From Streptantibioticus cattleyicolor NRRL 8057 = DSM 46488 (GTDB lineage Bacteria; Actinomycetota; Actinomycetes; Streptomycetales; Streptomycetaceae): 64,000 bases of DNA. Every line of letters starts with the position of its first letter. Positions within the stretch are counted from its first letter, which is position 1. The translations under genes and the position numbers were made by a program. Location: contig NC_017586.1 of NCBI RefSeq assembly GCF_000240165.1, positions 6,027,228 to 6,091,227 of the forward strand, given 5' to 3'. Positions 1-8,056 of this stretch are shown piece by piece. The notes below the pieces were generated by a model. It had not been told where the DNA came from. It saw nothing but the letters and a program-made list of their open reading frames with translations, and did no database searches.

Positions 1-1096
1 CGGCACCGGCACCACCGGGCTGCTCACCGAACGCGACTGGTTCCTGCTGGCCCCCGCCGTCCGCCCCGGCCCGGTGTGGGAGGGCAACCACTTCGCCCGG
101 CTGCTCGCCCTCCTCGCGCTGCGCAAGAACCCCGCCCACCGCGGCGCGGTCCGGCGCACCCTCGAAGCGGTCACCGCCGATCTGCGGCCCGACGGCGGCC
201 TGCCGTTCATCACCGGCATGGACATCTTCGCCACCGCCATCGCCGGGCTCGCCCTCACCGGCCCCGCGGCCTGCGCCCACGCCGGCCACCGCCCGGTCCG
301 CTGCGGCACCGGCCCGCTCCCGGCCGCCATGGCCGACGCGCTCGCCACCCGCCAGAACCCCGACGGCGGCTTCGCCTTCACCCCCGGGGTGCGCCAGAGC
401 GACGTGGACGACACCTCGTACACCGTCGAGTTCCTGCGCGTCGCCGGCCCCTACCGGCACCGCAGCGCCATCGCCGCCGCGGAACGGTACCTGCTCGCCG
501 TGCGCAACCCGGACGGCGGCTTCCCCACCTTCGCCCGCGGCACCCCGTCCGAGATCGCCATGACGGCCGCCGCCGTCAACGCGCTCGCCCCCAACCCCGC
601 CCACCGCACGGTGGTCGACGAGGCGCTGGCCTTCCTCACCCGCAGACGCCAGCCCGACGGCATCCTGGAACGCAGTTGGAGCCGCAACGTCACCAACGCC
701 GTCTTCCGTACCACCCTGGCCTGCGCCGCCGCGGGCCCGGGCGCCCCGCCCGGCCTGAGCCGGGCCGCGGGCACCACCAAGCGCCAGGCCACCCGCTACC
801 TGGCCTCGGTCCAGAACCTGGACGGCGGCTGGGGTCACCACCCCGGCGACGCCAGTGACCCGATCAGCACCGCCTACGCCGTCATCGCGCTCAGCCGGGA
901 CGGCGGCCACCCCACCGCCCTGGCCCGCGCGCTCGACCACCTGGTCCGCGCCCAGCGCCCGGACGGCGGCTACCGCAGCAGGCCCGACCAGGCAGGGCCC
1001 CGGCCACTGCTCTACGACGTCCCGGCGCTGGCCGACGTCTGCGTCCTGCTGGGGCTGGCCCACGCCGTCGGACCGACGGCCCGCCCGCGTGTCTGA
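1..1096 (+). CDS. Class II terpene cyclase-like protein, 5' end outside window
   Basis: The reading frame is open from base 2, so about 364 C-terminal residues are seen and the start lies upstream; a GTG at 74 is only an internal candidate. Codons 401-412 read DVDD followed by T, the DxDD general-acid motif of class II (protonation-initiated) terpene cyclases such as copalyl or drimenyl diphosphate synthases and squalene-hopene cyclase. Degenerate QW-type repeats (RPDGG, NPDGGF twice, NLDGGW, RPDGGY) mark the alpha-barrel fold. No class I DDxxD motif is visible in this part. It heads a same-strand run of P450, ACP, ketosynthase and acyltransferase, which suggests it makes the scaffold of a small molecule. 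The substrate cannot be told from sequence; a non-catalytic prenyltransferase-repeat protein is possible but less likely given DVDD. Confidence 0.72.
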   Translation, partial: GTGTTGLLTERDWFLLAPAVRPGPVWEGNHFARLLALLALRKNPAHRGAVRRTLEAVTADLRPDGGLPFITGMDIFATAIAGLALTGPAACAHAGHRPVRCGTGPLPAAMADALATRQNPDGGFAFTPGVRQSDVDDTSYTVEFLRVAGPYRHRSAIAAAERYLLAVRNPDGGFPTFARGTPSEIAMTAAAVNALAPNPAHRTVVDEALAFLTRRRQPDGILERSWSRNVTNAVFRTTLACAAAGPGAPPGLSRAAGTTKRQATRYLASVQNLDGGWGHHPGDASDPISTAYAVIALSRDGGHPTALARALDHLVRAQRPDGGYRSRPDQAGPRPLLYDVPALADVCVLLGLAHAVGPTARPRV

Positions 1097-1189
1097 CCGG
1101 TCCCGGCCACGCCCACCCGCCCGTGTCCGGCCCCCGACCTGTGACACCCCCTCGGGCCCCGGCCCGCCCTGAAAGGACACGTTCCCACC

Positions 1190-2581
1190 ATGCCCCCCAA
1201 CACCGTCCCGACCCCGGTGCCAGGAGGCCGACCGCTGATCGGGCACGCCCGCCAACTGCTGTGGCGCAGGCTGCCGTTCCTGGAGTCGCTGCGGGACCAC
1301 GGCGACATCGTGGTGATCCGCCTCGGCCCGTGGCGGATCCATGTGCTCAACGACCCGGCGCTCGTCCGCGACGTCCTCACCAAACGCTCCCCGGACTTCG
1401 GGCTGAGCCCCCAGTTCCAGGTGATGAAACGCGTCATCGGCAACGGGCTCCTCGCCACCGACGGCCCCTTCCACCGCCGGCAGCGCAAACTGATCCTCCC
1501 CGCCCTGCACCACACCAGGATCCGCGCCTACGCCCGCACCATGACCCGCCTCGCCGACGCCCGTACCGCCCGCTGGCAGGACGGGCAGACCCTGCGCGTC
1601 GACGCGGAGTTCACCGAACTGGCCACCGAGATCGTGCTGCGCTGCCTGTTCTCCACCGAGATCGGCGGCGCCGACGTGGCCGCCGTGGTGGCCGCCCTGC
1701 CCGACCTGATGAGCTGGGCCGGCAGCCGCGGCCTCGACCCGACCGGGCTGCTCGGCGCCGTCCCCACCCCGCTGGGCCGCCGCTTCCGGCGCTCCATGGC
1801 GGTGCTGGACGCGCTGCTCGCCCGGGTCATCGGGGCCCGCCGGGCGGACGGCCCGGCCACCGACCACCCCGACCTGCTCGCCGCGCTGCTCGCCGCCCGC
1901 GACGCGGAGACCGGGGAGCCCATGTCCGACCGGCAGATCCGCGACGAGGCCATGTCGTTCCTGGTGGCCGGGGCCGAATCGGTCTCCCGCACCCTGACCT
2001 GGAGCGCCCTGCTGCTGGCCGGCGACCCCGAGGCGGCCCGCCGGCTCCACCAGGAGGCCGATCGCGAACTGTCCGGCCGCCCGGCCCACTTCGAGGACCT
2101 GCCGAGGCTGCGCCACACCCGCATGGTGCTCCAGGAGGCGCTGCGCCTGTACCCGCCCGGCTACCTGATCTCCCGGGCGGCGCTGCGCGACACCACGCTC
2201 GGCCCCTACCGCATCCCGGCCGGCGCCACCGTGATGTTCTCCTACTACGCCCTCCAGCGGGACCCCCGCCGCTTCCCGGACCCGGCCCGGTTCGACCCGT
2301 TGCGCTGGTCGCCCAAGCGCGGCGGCGCCGACCGGGAGGCGTTCACGCCGTTCGGCCTCGGCCCGCACGGCTGCCTCGGCGAGAGCTTCGCGTGGACCGA
2401 GATGTCCATCGTGCTCGCCACCCTCGCCGCCCGCTGGGAGCTGCGCTCCGCCTCGCCGCGCCCGGTGCGGCCGGTGCCCACCTTCTCCCTGACCATGGCC
2501 GGCGCCCCGATGACCGTCACCGCGCGGCCGGTGCGCACCGGCCCCGTCCACACCCTGCTGGCCAGCCGTAACGGAGGATGA
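1190..2581 (+). CDS. Cytochrome P450
   Basis: A 463-residue haem monooxygenase. The I-helix reads AGAES (residues 260-264), the K-helix ExxR is EALR (316-319), and the haem loop is FGLGPHGCLG with the thiolate ligand Cys395. A Glu-Ser pair stands in the I-helix where Glu/Asp-Thr is usual. The N-terminus has no clear membrane anchor and carries the PGG-P segment typical of CYP102/CYP4-like P450s. The ATG is preceded by GAAAGGA at a normal distance. It follows the terpene cyclase by 93 nt and its TGA lies 1 nt before the ACP start, so it probably oxidises the terpene product. No ferredoxin is adjacent, so electrons must come from elsewhere. Confidence 0.9.
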   Translation: MPPNTVPTPVPGGRPLIGHARQLLWRRLPFLESLRDHGDIVVIRLGPWRIHVLNDPALVRDVLTKRSPDFGLSPQFQVMKRVIGNGLLATDGPFHRRQRKLILPALHHTRIRAYARTMTRLADARTARWQDGQTLRVDAEFTELATEIVLRCLFSTEIGGADVAAVVAALPDLMSWAGSRGLDPTGLLGAVPTPLGRRFRRSMAVLDALLARVIGARRADGPATDHPDLLAALLAARDAETGEPMSDRQIRDEAMSFLVAGAESVSRTLTWSALLLAGDPEAARRLHQEADRELSGRPAHFEDLPRLRHTRMVLQEALRLYPPGYLISRAALRDTTLGPYRIPAGATVMFSYYALQRDPRRFPDPARFDPLRWSPKRGGADREAFTPFGLGPHGCLGESFAWTEMSIVLATLAARWELRSASPRPVRPVPTFSLTMAGAPMTVTARPVRTGPVHTLLASRNGG

Positions 2582-2582
2582 G

Positions 2583-2816
2583 TTGTCGTTCGACGAACTG
2601 AAGGACGTGCTGGTCGGGATGGGGATCCCGGCCCAGGACATCACCTCGCGCGCCACCCGCGAGGAGGCCGGCCTCGACTCGCTCGCCATCGCCGAACTGG
2701 TGCTGGTGCTCCGCCGCGAGCACGGCATCGGGGTCACCGAGGAGGAGGTGCACGAGGCCGTCACCGTCGCCGACGTGGCCGACCTGCTCGGTCGGTGCCG
2801 GACGGCGGCCCCGTGA
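2583..2816 (+). CDS. Stand-alone acyl carrier protein
   Basis: A 77-residue acidic protein with the phosphopantetheine motif LDSL; Ser33 is the expected attachment site, followed by a typical helix II (AIAELVLVLRREHGI). The TTG start is inferred: the P450 TGA is at 2579-2581, GGAGG at 2573-2577 is 5 nt before TTG, and the nearby ATG at 2578 is in another frame with a quick stop. Length matches discrete ACPs. It overlaps the ketosynthase start, so the two are translationally coupled. Its job is likely to carry an acyl or polyketide intermediate for the neighbouring ketosynthase and acyltransferase rather than primary fatty acid synthesis, because no other FAS genes are present. Confidence 0.87.
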   Translation: MSFDELKDVLVGMGIPAQDITSRATREEAGLDSLAIAELVLVLRREHGIGVTEEEVHEAVTVADVADLLGRCRTAAP

Positions 2817-4045
2817 CCGGCGCCGGCCCGGGATCCGGCGCGGACCAGGTGTGCGTCACCGGGATCGGCCTGTTCACCCCCGCCGGGGACGGCTGGGCGG
2901 CCACCTGGGAACAGGTCCGCAAAGGGGTGGCCACCACCGTGCTCGCGGAGGCGGCCGAACCGGTTCATCTCGCCTGCCGGGCACCGGCGTTCGACCCGGA
3001 CCGGCTCGGCCGCGCCCGGGCCGGCCGCCCCGACCGCTGCACCCGCTTCGCGCTGCTCGCCGCCGCCGAGGCGGTCGCCGACGCCGGACTCGACCCGGCC
3101 GGCTGGGACGGCGCCCGGGTCGCCGTGGTCATCGGCAGCGGGGCCGGCGGCGCCGGCACCCTGGAGGAGCAGCACCACGCGCTGCTCGCCGAAGGGCCGG
3201 CCGGGATGTCCCCGTTCGCGGTGCCCAGCGCGCTGGGCAACTCGGTCTCCGCGCAGGTGTCGATCGCGCTGCGCGCGACCGGGCCGTCGTCCACCATCAA
3301 CACCGCCTGCGCGGCCGGGGCGACGGCCCTGGGCACCGCCATGGACCTGCTGCGCCTGGGCCGCTGCGACATCGCGGTGGCCGGCGGCGCGGACGCCGCG
3401 CTCACCCCGTACTACGTCACCGGGTTCGACCGGCTCGGGGCGCTCTCCCGCCGGTTCCACGACCCCGGCGGGGCGCCGCGGCCGTTCGACGCGGAGCGGG
3501 ACGGCTTCGTGATGGGCGAGGGCGCCGGGGTGCTGGTGCTGGAGCGCGCGGCGCACGCGCGGGCCCGCGGCGCCCGGATCCGCGCCCGGCTGGCGGGGTA
3601 CGGCGCCTCGTGCGACGCCCATCACGTGGTCAAGCCCCGCCCGGACGGCGCGGGGCTGGCCGCCGCGGTACGCGCCGCGCTGGCCGACGCCGGGGCGCGC
3701 CCCGCCGACGTGGCCCACGTCAACGCGCACGGCACCGGCACCGTGCTCGGCGACCGCGCCGAGGCCGCCGTGCTGGCCCGGCTGCTGCCGCACCGCCCCC
3801 CGGTCAGCGCCACCAAGGGCGTCACCGGCCACCTGCTCGGCGCGGCCGGCGCGGTGGAGGCGGCGCTCACCGTGCTCACCGTCGAGCACGGCCGCGTACC
3901 GCCCACCGCCAACCTCACCGAGCGGTCCGCCGGCGTCGACCTCGACCTGCCGGTGCGCTGCCGTGCCGCCGACGTCCCCTTCGCCCTGTCCACCTCGGTG
4001 GGGTTCGGCGGACAGAACACCGTCCTCGCCGTCGCCCGCGCCTGA
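2813..4045 (+). CDS. Beta-ketoacyl-ACP synthase (FabF/KSalpha-like)
   Basis: A thiolase-fold condensing enzyme of 410 residues. The catalytic triad is intact: Cys166 in NTACAAG, His306 in NAHGTGT and His340 in GVTGHLLGAAG. The conserved GEGAG turn is near residue 235. This makes it an active condensing enzyme, not a chain-length factor. The GTG at 2813 overlaps the ACP stop as GTGA and gives a normal FabF-like N-terminus (QVCVTGIGLFTPAG); an in-frame GTG at 2795 would add six residues. No KSbeta partner, ketoreductase or dehydratase is nearby, so it may perform one or a few condensations on the adjacent ACP. Confidence 0.9.
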   Translation: MTGAGPGSGADQVCVTGIGLFTPAGDGWAATWEQVRKGVATTVLAEAAEPVHLACRAPAFDPDRLGRARAGRPDRCTRFALLAAAEAVADAGLDPAGWDGARVAVVIGSGAGGAGTLEEQHHALLAEGPAGMSPFAVPSALGNSVSAQVSIALRATGPSSTINTACAAGATALGTAMDLLRLGRCDIAVAGGADAALTPYYVTGFDRLGALSRRFHDPGGAPRPFDAERDGFVMGEGAGVLVLERAAHARARGARIRARLAGYGASCDAHHVVKPRPDGAGLAAAVRAALADAGARPADVAHVNAHGTGTVLGDRAEAAVLARLLPHRPPVSATKGVTGHLLGAAGAVEAALTVLTVEHGRVPPTANLTERSAGVDLDLPVRCRAADVPFALSTSVGFGGQNTVLAVARA

Positions 4046-4089
4046 CCGGGCCGCCCCTCGGCCCGCCCGCCCGCCGAAGAAAGGCCGCC

Positions 4090-5382
4090 ATGTCCCTCCG
4101 GGAACCGAGCCGAGCCCTCTGGCCACCGCTGTCGGTGCAGGACCGGCTCATCCTCGAACTCGCCCGCGTCTCCGCGGACACCTCGCTCCACCTGGGCGCC
4201 GTGCTCACCTTCGACGGCCCGCCGCCCGGCGCCGACCGGCTCGCCGCCCATCTGGAGGCGCGCCTGGCCGGGCTGCCGGAGCTGACGTTCCGTCTCGCCG
4301 GCACCGCGCGCCGGCCCCGCTGGGAACCCGACCCGTGCTTCGACGTACGCCGCCAGCTGCACGTCTACGACCTGCCCGACGGCCGCGCGGACGACCCGGA
4401 CCGGGTGCTCACCGCGATGCTCGGCCAACCCCTGCGCCGCGACCGGCCGTTGTGGGGCGTGTGGCTGGTCCGCGGGGCGGGCGGGTACGCGCTGTGCTAC
4501 CGGGCGCACCACGCCTTCCAGGACGGGCTGGCGGCGGCGGAGACGTGCGAGCGGCTCTTCGGTCCGCCGCCGGTGGTGCGGCCCCGCCGGAAGGGCGAGG
4601 TGCTTCCCGCGGTGCCGGAGCAGCGCGGCCGGAGCCGGCGGTCGGCGGTGTGGCGCGATCTGCTGCCGCCGGTGCGCCGCACCGCGCGCTGGTCCCCGCT
4701 GGACCGGCCGCTGAGCGGGGAACGCGTGGTGACCACCGCCGACGTGGAGCTGGCCCGGCTGCACACCATCGGCCGGGCCACCGGGGCCAGCGTCAACCAG
4801 GTCTGCCTGGCCGCCGTCACCGCCACGCTGCGCGCCTGGCACCCGGCCGACTGGTCCGGCACCGCCGTCCGCGACCTGCGGGCCACCCTGGCGATCAACG
4901 TCCGCTCGGCGCACGAGCCCTACCGGCTGCTCGGCAACCGCGGCGGCATCGCCAACATCGCCCTGCCGTGCGGCGAACCCGTCCCGTTGCGCGCCCTGGC
5001 CGAACTGAGGGAGCAGGTCACCTTCGCCCGCCTCGCCGACCTCGGCCGGCGCCACCGGGTGCTGTACCAGAAGATGCCCTACTGGTGCGGCCACCTCGGC
5101 CTCGGCCGCAGCATCGATCCCCGGTACACCCCGCTGACCGTGGCCGACGTGCGGATGCGCAAGCCGCTGGGGTTCGCCGGGCAGCCGGCCCGCACCCTGC
5201 ATCCGCTGCCGGTCTCGGTGCCCGGCCAGCCGCTGTTCATCGCCTGGTCCACGCATCGCGGCCGGCTGCACACCACGTTCCTGGCCGACGCCGCGGTGCG
5301 CGACCACCGCGAGCTGTCCGGGCGGTGGTACGAGGCGGTGGACGCCCTGGAGTCCGCGGTGCGGGCCGGCTGCGCGCCGTGA
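4090..5382 (+). CDS. WS/DGAT-type O-acyltransferase
   Basis: A 430-residue protein with HHAFQDG at residues 140-146, matching the HHxxxDG active-site motif of wax ester synthase/diacylglycerol acyltransferases and condensation domains. The length is close to the usual 450-480. The ATG has a GAAGAAAGG-like ribosome site just upstream and follows the ketosynthase by 44 nt. Family members move an acyl group from a thioester to an alcohol. In this setting it plausibly transfers the ACP- or CoA-bound acyl chain onto a hydroxyl made by the P450 on the terpene; that role is inference. Triacylglycerol or wax synthesis is the alternative. Confidence 0.8.
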   Translation: MSLREPSRALWPPLSVQDRLILELARVSADTSLHLGAVLTFDGPPPGADRLAAHLEARLAGLPELTFRLAGTARRPRWEPDPCFDVRRQLHVYDLPDGRADDPDRVLTAMLGQPLRRDRPLWGVWLVRGAGGYALCYRAHHAFQDGLAAAETCERLFGPPPVVRPRRKGEVLPAVPEQRGRSRRSAVWRDLLPPVRRTARWSPLDRPLSGERVVTTADVELARLHTIGRATGASVNQVCLAAVTATLRAWHPADWSGTAVRDLRATLAINVRSAHEPYRLLGNRGGIANIALPCGEPVPLRALAELREQVTFARLADLGRRHRVLYQKMPYWCGHLGLGRSIDPRYTPLTVADVRMRKPLGFAGQPARTLHPLPVSVPGQPLFIAWSTHRGRLHTTFLADAAVRDHRELSGRWYEAVDALESAVRAGCAP

Positions 5383-5394
5383 GCCGGCCGGCGG

Positions 5395-5826
5395 CTACCG
5401 CTCCCGTTCCACCAGCGCCTTGAGGCGTTCCAGATCGCGGTGGACCATCTCGTGGATGGCGTCGGACTGGGCGAAGCCGCGCGGTCCGCCGAACTCCTCG
5501 CGAGTGCGGTCGGGGTCGTAACGCACCCGTACCTGGACCTCGGTGCCGCCGTCGGCGAGTTGCCGCACCGAGAAGGCGCCTTCCAGATCGGGGCCCTCGG
5601 TGGTGTGCCACATCATCACCCGGCCGCCGCCGCGGTCGCTGAACTCGGCGTCGCAGCCGCGCCGCCGCCCGCCCGCCTCGATGTCCAGCCGGGCCCGGTG
5701 GGCCCCCTCGCGCCGGGCCCCGCGCACCCCGTCCACGAACTGCGGGTACGCGGAGACCTCGTGCAGCCGGTCCCAGACCACCTCGGGCGCGGCGCCGATC
5801 TCGATCTGGTCCTCCAGCACGCTCAT
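5395..5826 (-). CDS. SRPBCC (polyketide cyclase/START-like) family protein
   Basis: A 143-residue single-domain protein of the SRPBCC fold: an N-terminal beta strand and helix (EIGAAPEVVWDRLHEVSAYPQF), a beta-sheet core and a long C-terminal helix (AIHEMVHRDLERLKALVERER). The ATG at 5826 is preferred because GGAAGG sits 8 nt before it; a GTG nine bases upstream also exists. It converges on the acyltransferase with 12 nt between stop codons. The family binds hydrophobic ligands and includes polyketide cyclases and lipid-transfer proteins. It could serve the neighbouring pathway, but its strand is opposite and no specific function can be assigned. Confidence 0.75.
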   Translation of the reverse strand: MSVLEDQIEIGAAPEVVWDRLHEVSAYPQFVDGVRGARREGAHRARLDIEAGGRRRGCDAEFSDRGGGRVMMWHTTEGPDLEGAFSVRQLADGGTEVQVRVRYDPDRTREEFGGPRGFAQSDAIHEMVHRDLERLKALVERER

Positions 5827-5911
5827 CGCCGCCACCTTCCGCGCTCGACACCGTCCGCGCCCCGCCCCACCTCCACCATGCGCCGCCGGGGCCGCCGTCG
5901 CGACCCGGCCG

Positions 5912-6694
5912 TCAGCGGGCCGCGCGGACGAACGTGTGCGAGCGGCCGATCACGGTGAACCCGCGCCGCGCGTACCAGGCACGGGGCCAGTCCTCGGCGT
6001 ACGCGACCAGGAAGAGGCGGTGTCCGGCGGCGAGGCGGCGGGCGGTGGCCAGCAGGGTGTCGCCGTGGCCGCGCCGGGTGTGGCCCTCGGCGGTCACCAC
6101 CTCCTCGATCTGTGCCAGGCCCAGGGCGGGGGAGACGTAGAGATCGGCCCAGGCGGCCACCGTTCCGTCGGGTTCCCGGACGGTGAGGAAACGCACCTGC
6201 TCGGCGCCGCGCAGCCGGGCCGCGCGGCGCTCGGCGAGCTGGCGCACCACTTCCTCCGGAGCCTCCGGCATCCAACGGCGCAACTGGCGCCGGATCGCGG
6301 GCAACAGCACGTCGAGGCCGCACTCCTCGGCCCACGGGCCCGGCCCCGGGTCGCCCCGGGTGGTGTCGGCCATCACCACCTCGGGCTCGTGGCGGTACCC
6401 GGCCGCGCTCAGCGCGGGCAGGCAGGCGGCGCCGATCCGGTCGTCGAGCACTGTGATCCGGCGGTGCGGCAGGTGGCCGAGGAGTTCGTCGGCGAGGGCC
6501 GGCAGGGCGGCGTGATCGGGGTCCGCGGAGGCGTCGAGCACGAGCTGGTTGTGTTCCTGGGAGGCGGGCCACCTCTCGTGCAGCACCGCGAAGCCGCCGG
6601 GGAAGTCGGTGGTACGGGTGGCCTGGCGGCGGGCGAAGCGGGCTTGGAAGGCGGTGACGGCGGCGGCGAGTGCGGTGGTGTCGTGTTCGGCCAT
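5912..6694 (-). CDS. GNAT family N-acetyltransferase
   Basis: A 260-residue protein whose C-terminal half has the GNAT core: VAAWADLYV, the beta-4 segment AQIEEVVTAEGHTRRGHGDTLLATA with the acetyl-CoA loop R-R-G-H-G-D, and a final FTVIGRSHTFVR strand. The N-terminal half is a second, degenerate GNAT-like lobe. The ATG at 6694 is chosen because it begins a conserved-looking MAEHDTTALA; an upstream in-frame start would add 20 proline-rich residues. The acceptor substrate is unknown. It is a monocistronic gene between SRPBCC and the LysE gene. Confidence 0.8.
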   Translation of the reverse strand: MAEHDTTALAAAVTAFQARFARRQATRTTDFPGGFAVLHERWPASQEHNQLVLDASADPDHAALPALADELLGHLPHRRITVLDDRIGAACLPALSAAGYRHEPEVVMADTTRGDPGPGPWAEECGLDVLLPAIRRQLRRWMPEAPEEVVRQLAERRAARLRGAEQVRFLTVREPDGTVAAWADLYVSPALGLAQIEEVVTAEGHTRRGHGDTLLATARRLAAGHRLFLVAYAEDWPRAWYARRGFTVIGRSHTFVRAAR

Positions 6695-6758
6695 CGGCGG
6701 AGTGTAGGGCGTGACGTCCCGTGGCGCAGGCGGGTTTCCGGCGGCCGGGCGCACCGCG

Positions 6759-7415
6759 TCAGGCGATCGTGGCCGGGGCGCGGTCGGTGGCGAGTTCGAC
6801 GGCGAGGGCGCCGAGGACGGTGCCCATGATGTAGCGCTGGAGGCGGAGCCAGTTGGGGCGGCGGGTGAGGAAGGCGGAGACGGCGCCGGCGGTGAGGACG
6901 AGGGTGAGGTTGACCGCCAGGCTCACGGCGATCTGCACGGCGCCGAGGAGGAAGCCCTGGGCCATGAGGTGGCCGCGGCGCGCGTCGGTGAACTGGGGGA
7001 TGAGCGAGAGGTACATGACGGCGATCTTCGGGTTGAGCAGGTTGGTCAGCAGCCCCATGGCGAAGAGCCGGCGCGGCGGGTCGGCGGTGAGCTCGCGAGG
7101 GGCGAAGACGGCCGCGCCGCCGGGGCGCAGCGCCTGCCAGGCCAGCCAGGCGAGGTAGCCGGCCCCGGCCAGCTTGACCGCCAGGTACACCTGCGGCACC
7201 GCGACGAAGACCATGGACAGCCCGAGGTTGGCGGCGCACAGGTAGACCAGGAAGCCGGTGGCGACCCCGGCGAGGGAGAGCGCCCCGGCGCGGCGGCCCT
7301 GGGTGACGCTGCGGGAGACGAGGTACATCATGTTGGGCCCCGGGGTGAGCACCATGCCGAGGGAGACTGCCGCGACACCGGCGACCGCTGCGGTTGTGAT
7401 CATGACAGCAAGCAT
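6759..7415 (-). CDS. LysE/RhtB family amino-acid exporter
   Basis: A 218-residue membrane protein with five or six hydrophobic segments and the family signature near the N-terminus, GMVLTPGPNMMYLVSRSVTQGRRAGALSLAGVATG (P-G-P-N loop). These proteins export amino acids or homoserine-lactone-like molecules. The MarR gene lies just upstream on the same strand, and the 77-nt gap holds nested inverted repeats, so the exporter is probably under MarR control. A second in-frame ATG four codons later at 7403 is possible. Confidence 0.85.
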   Translation of the reverse strand: MLAVMITTAAVAGVAAVSLGMVLTPGPNMMYLVSRSVTQGRRAGALSLAGVATGFLVYLCAANLGLSMVFVAVPQVYLAVKLAGAGYLAWLAWQALRPGGAAVFAPRELTADPPRRLFAMGLLTNLLNPKIAVMYLSLIPQFTDARRGHLMAQGFLLGAVQIAVSLAVNLTLVLTAGAVSAFLTRRPNWLRLQRYIMGTVLGALAVELATDRAPATIA

Positions 7416-7430
7416 GGGGCGCGGTCACCC

Positions 7431-7478
7431 TTCAGCACCAGTGAAGGTTGCTGGGGTGATGGATTGAGCAACGCTGAA
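7431..7478. promoter_or_regulatory. Nested inverted repeat upstream of lysE-type gene
   Basis: TTCAGC (7431-7436) and GTTGCT (7447-7452) are mirrored by AGCAAC (7467-7472) and GCTGAA (7473-7478). The 48-bp element fills the gap between the MarR stop and the LysE start. It is a candidate operator for the MarR protein or a hairpin in a shared transcript; which is not decided by sequence. Confidence 0.45.
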
Positions 7479-7492
7479 CGGTGGCGTCCCGG

Positions 7493-8002
7493 TCAGGGCT
7501 CCACCCCGCCGATCCGGCCTTCGAGGAGGACGAGCAGTTCGGCGAGGCAGTCGGCGAGCTGGGTGCGGCGTTCCTCGCCGAGGCCGGAGAGGAGGGCGCG
7601 TTCGTAGCGCAGTTGGGCCGGCAGGAGGCGGTCGAGCAGGGCGCGGCCGTCGTCGGTGAGCGACAGGTGGGAGACCCGGCGGTCGCGGTCGTCGGGGCGG
7701 CGGGCGACCAGGCCGCGCTCTTCGAGCACCCGCAGCCGTTTGGTGACGGCGGCGCCGGAGGCGAAGGTCTCCCGGGCGATCCGGCCCGGGGTCAGCTCGC
7801 CGCTGGTGCGTCGCAGGGCGCCCAGGATGTCGAACTCGGCCCGGCTGAGCCCCTCTTGGGCCAGCGGGGCGTCGACGGCCTGTTGCAGCAGGGCGGTGCA
7901 GCGGTTCAGGCGGCCGATCACGGCCATCGGCGCGGTGTCGAGGCCGGGATCGGCCCGCTGCCACTGCCGCAGCACCCGCGCGACGATGTCCTCAGCCACC
8001 AT
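7493..8002 (-). CDS. MarR family transcriptional regulator
   Basis: A 169-residue winged-helix protein. The recognition region is LTPGRIARETFASGAAVTKRLRVLEERGLV and the wing is DDRDRRVSHLSLTDDGRALL, both typical of MarR. The start ATG has AGGAGAC just before it. It lies upstream of the LysE exporter on the same strand, 77 nt away, and probably controls that exporter and itself. The ligand is unknown. Confidence 0.9.
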   Translation of the reverse strand: MVAEDIVARVLRQWQRADPGLDTAPMAVIGRLNRCTALLQQAVDAPLAQEGLSRAEFDILGALRRTSGELTPGRIARETFASGAAVTKRLRVLEERGLVARRPDDRDRRVSHLSLTDDGRALLDRLLPAQLRYERALLSGLGEERRTQLADCLAELLVLLEGRIGGVEP

Positions 8003-8056
8003 GTCTCCTCTCGGCCGGGCCGGATCCGCGATGATCCGGTCGCAGCAATTGTGCCG

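Noticed and set aside
2813-4045. Ketosynthase as a chain-length factor (KSbeta)
   Set aside because: The active-site Cys and both His are present, so it is a catalytic KS.
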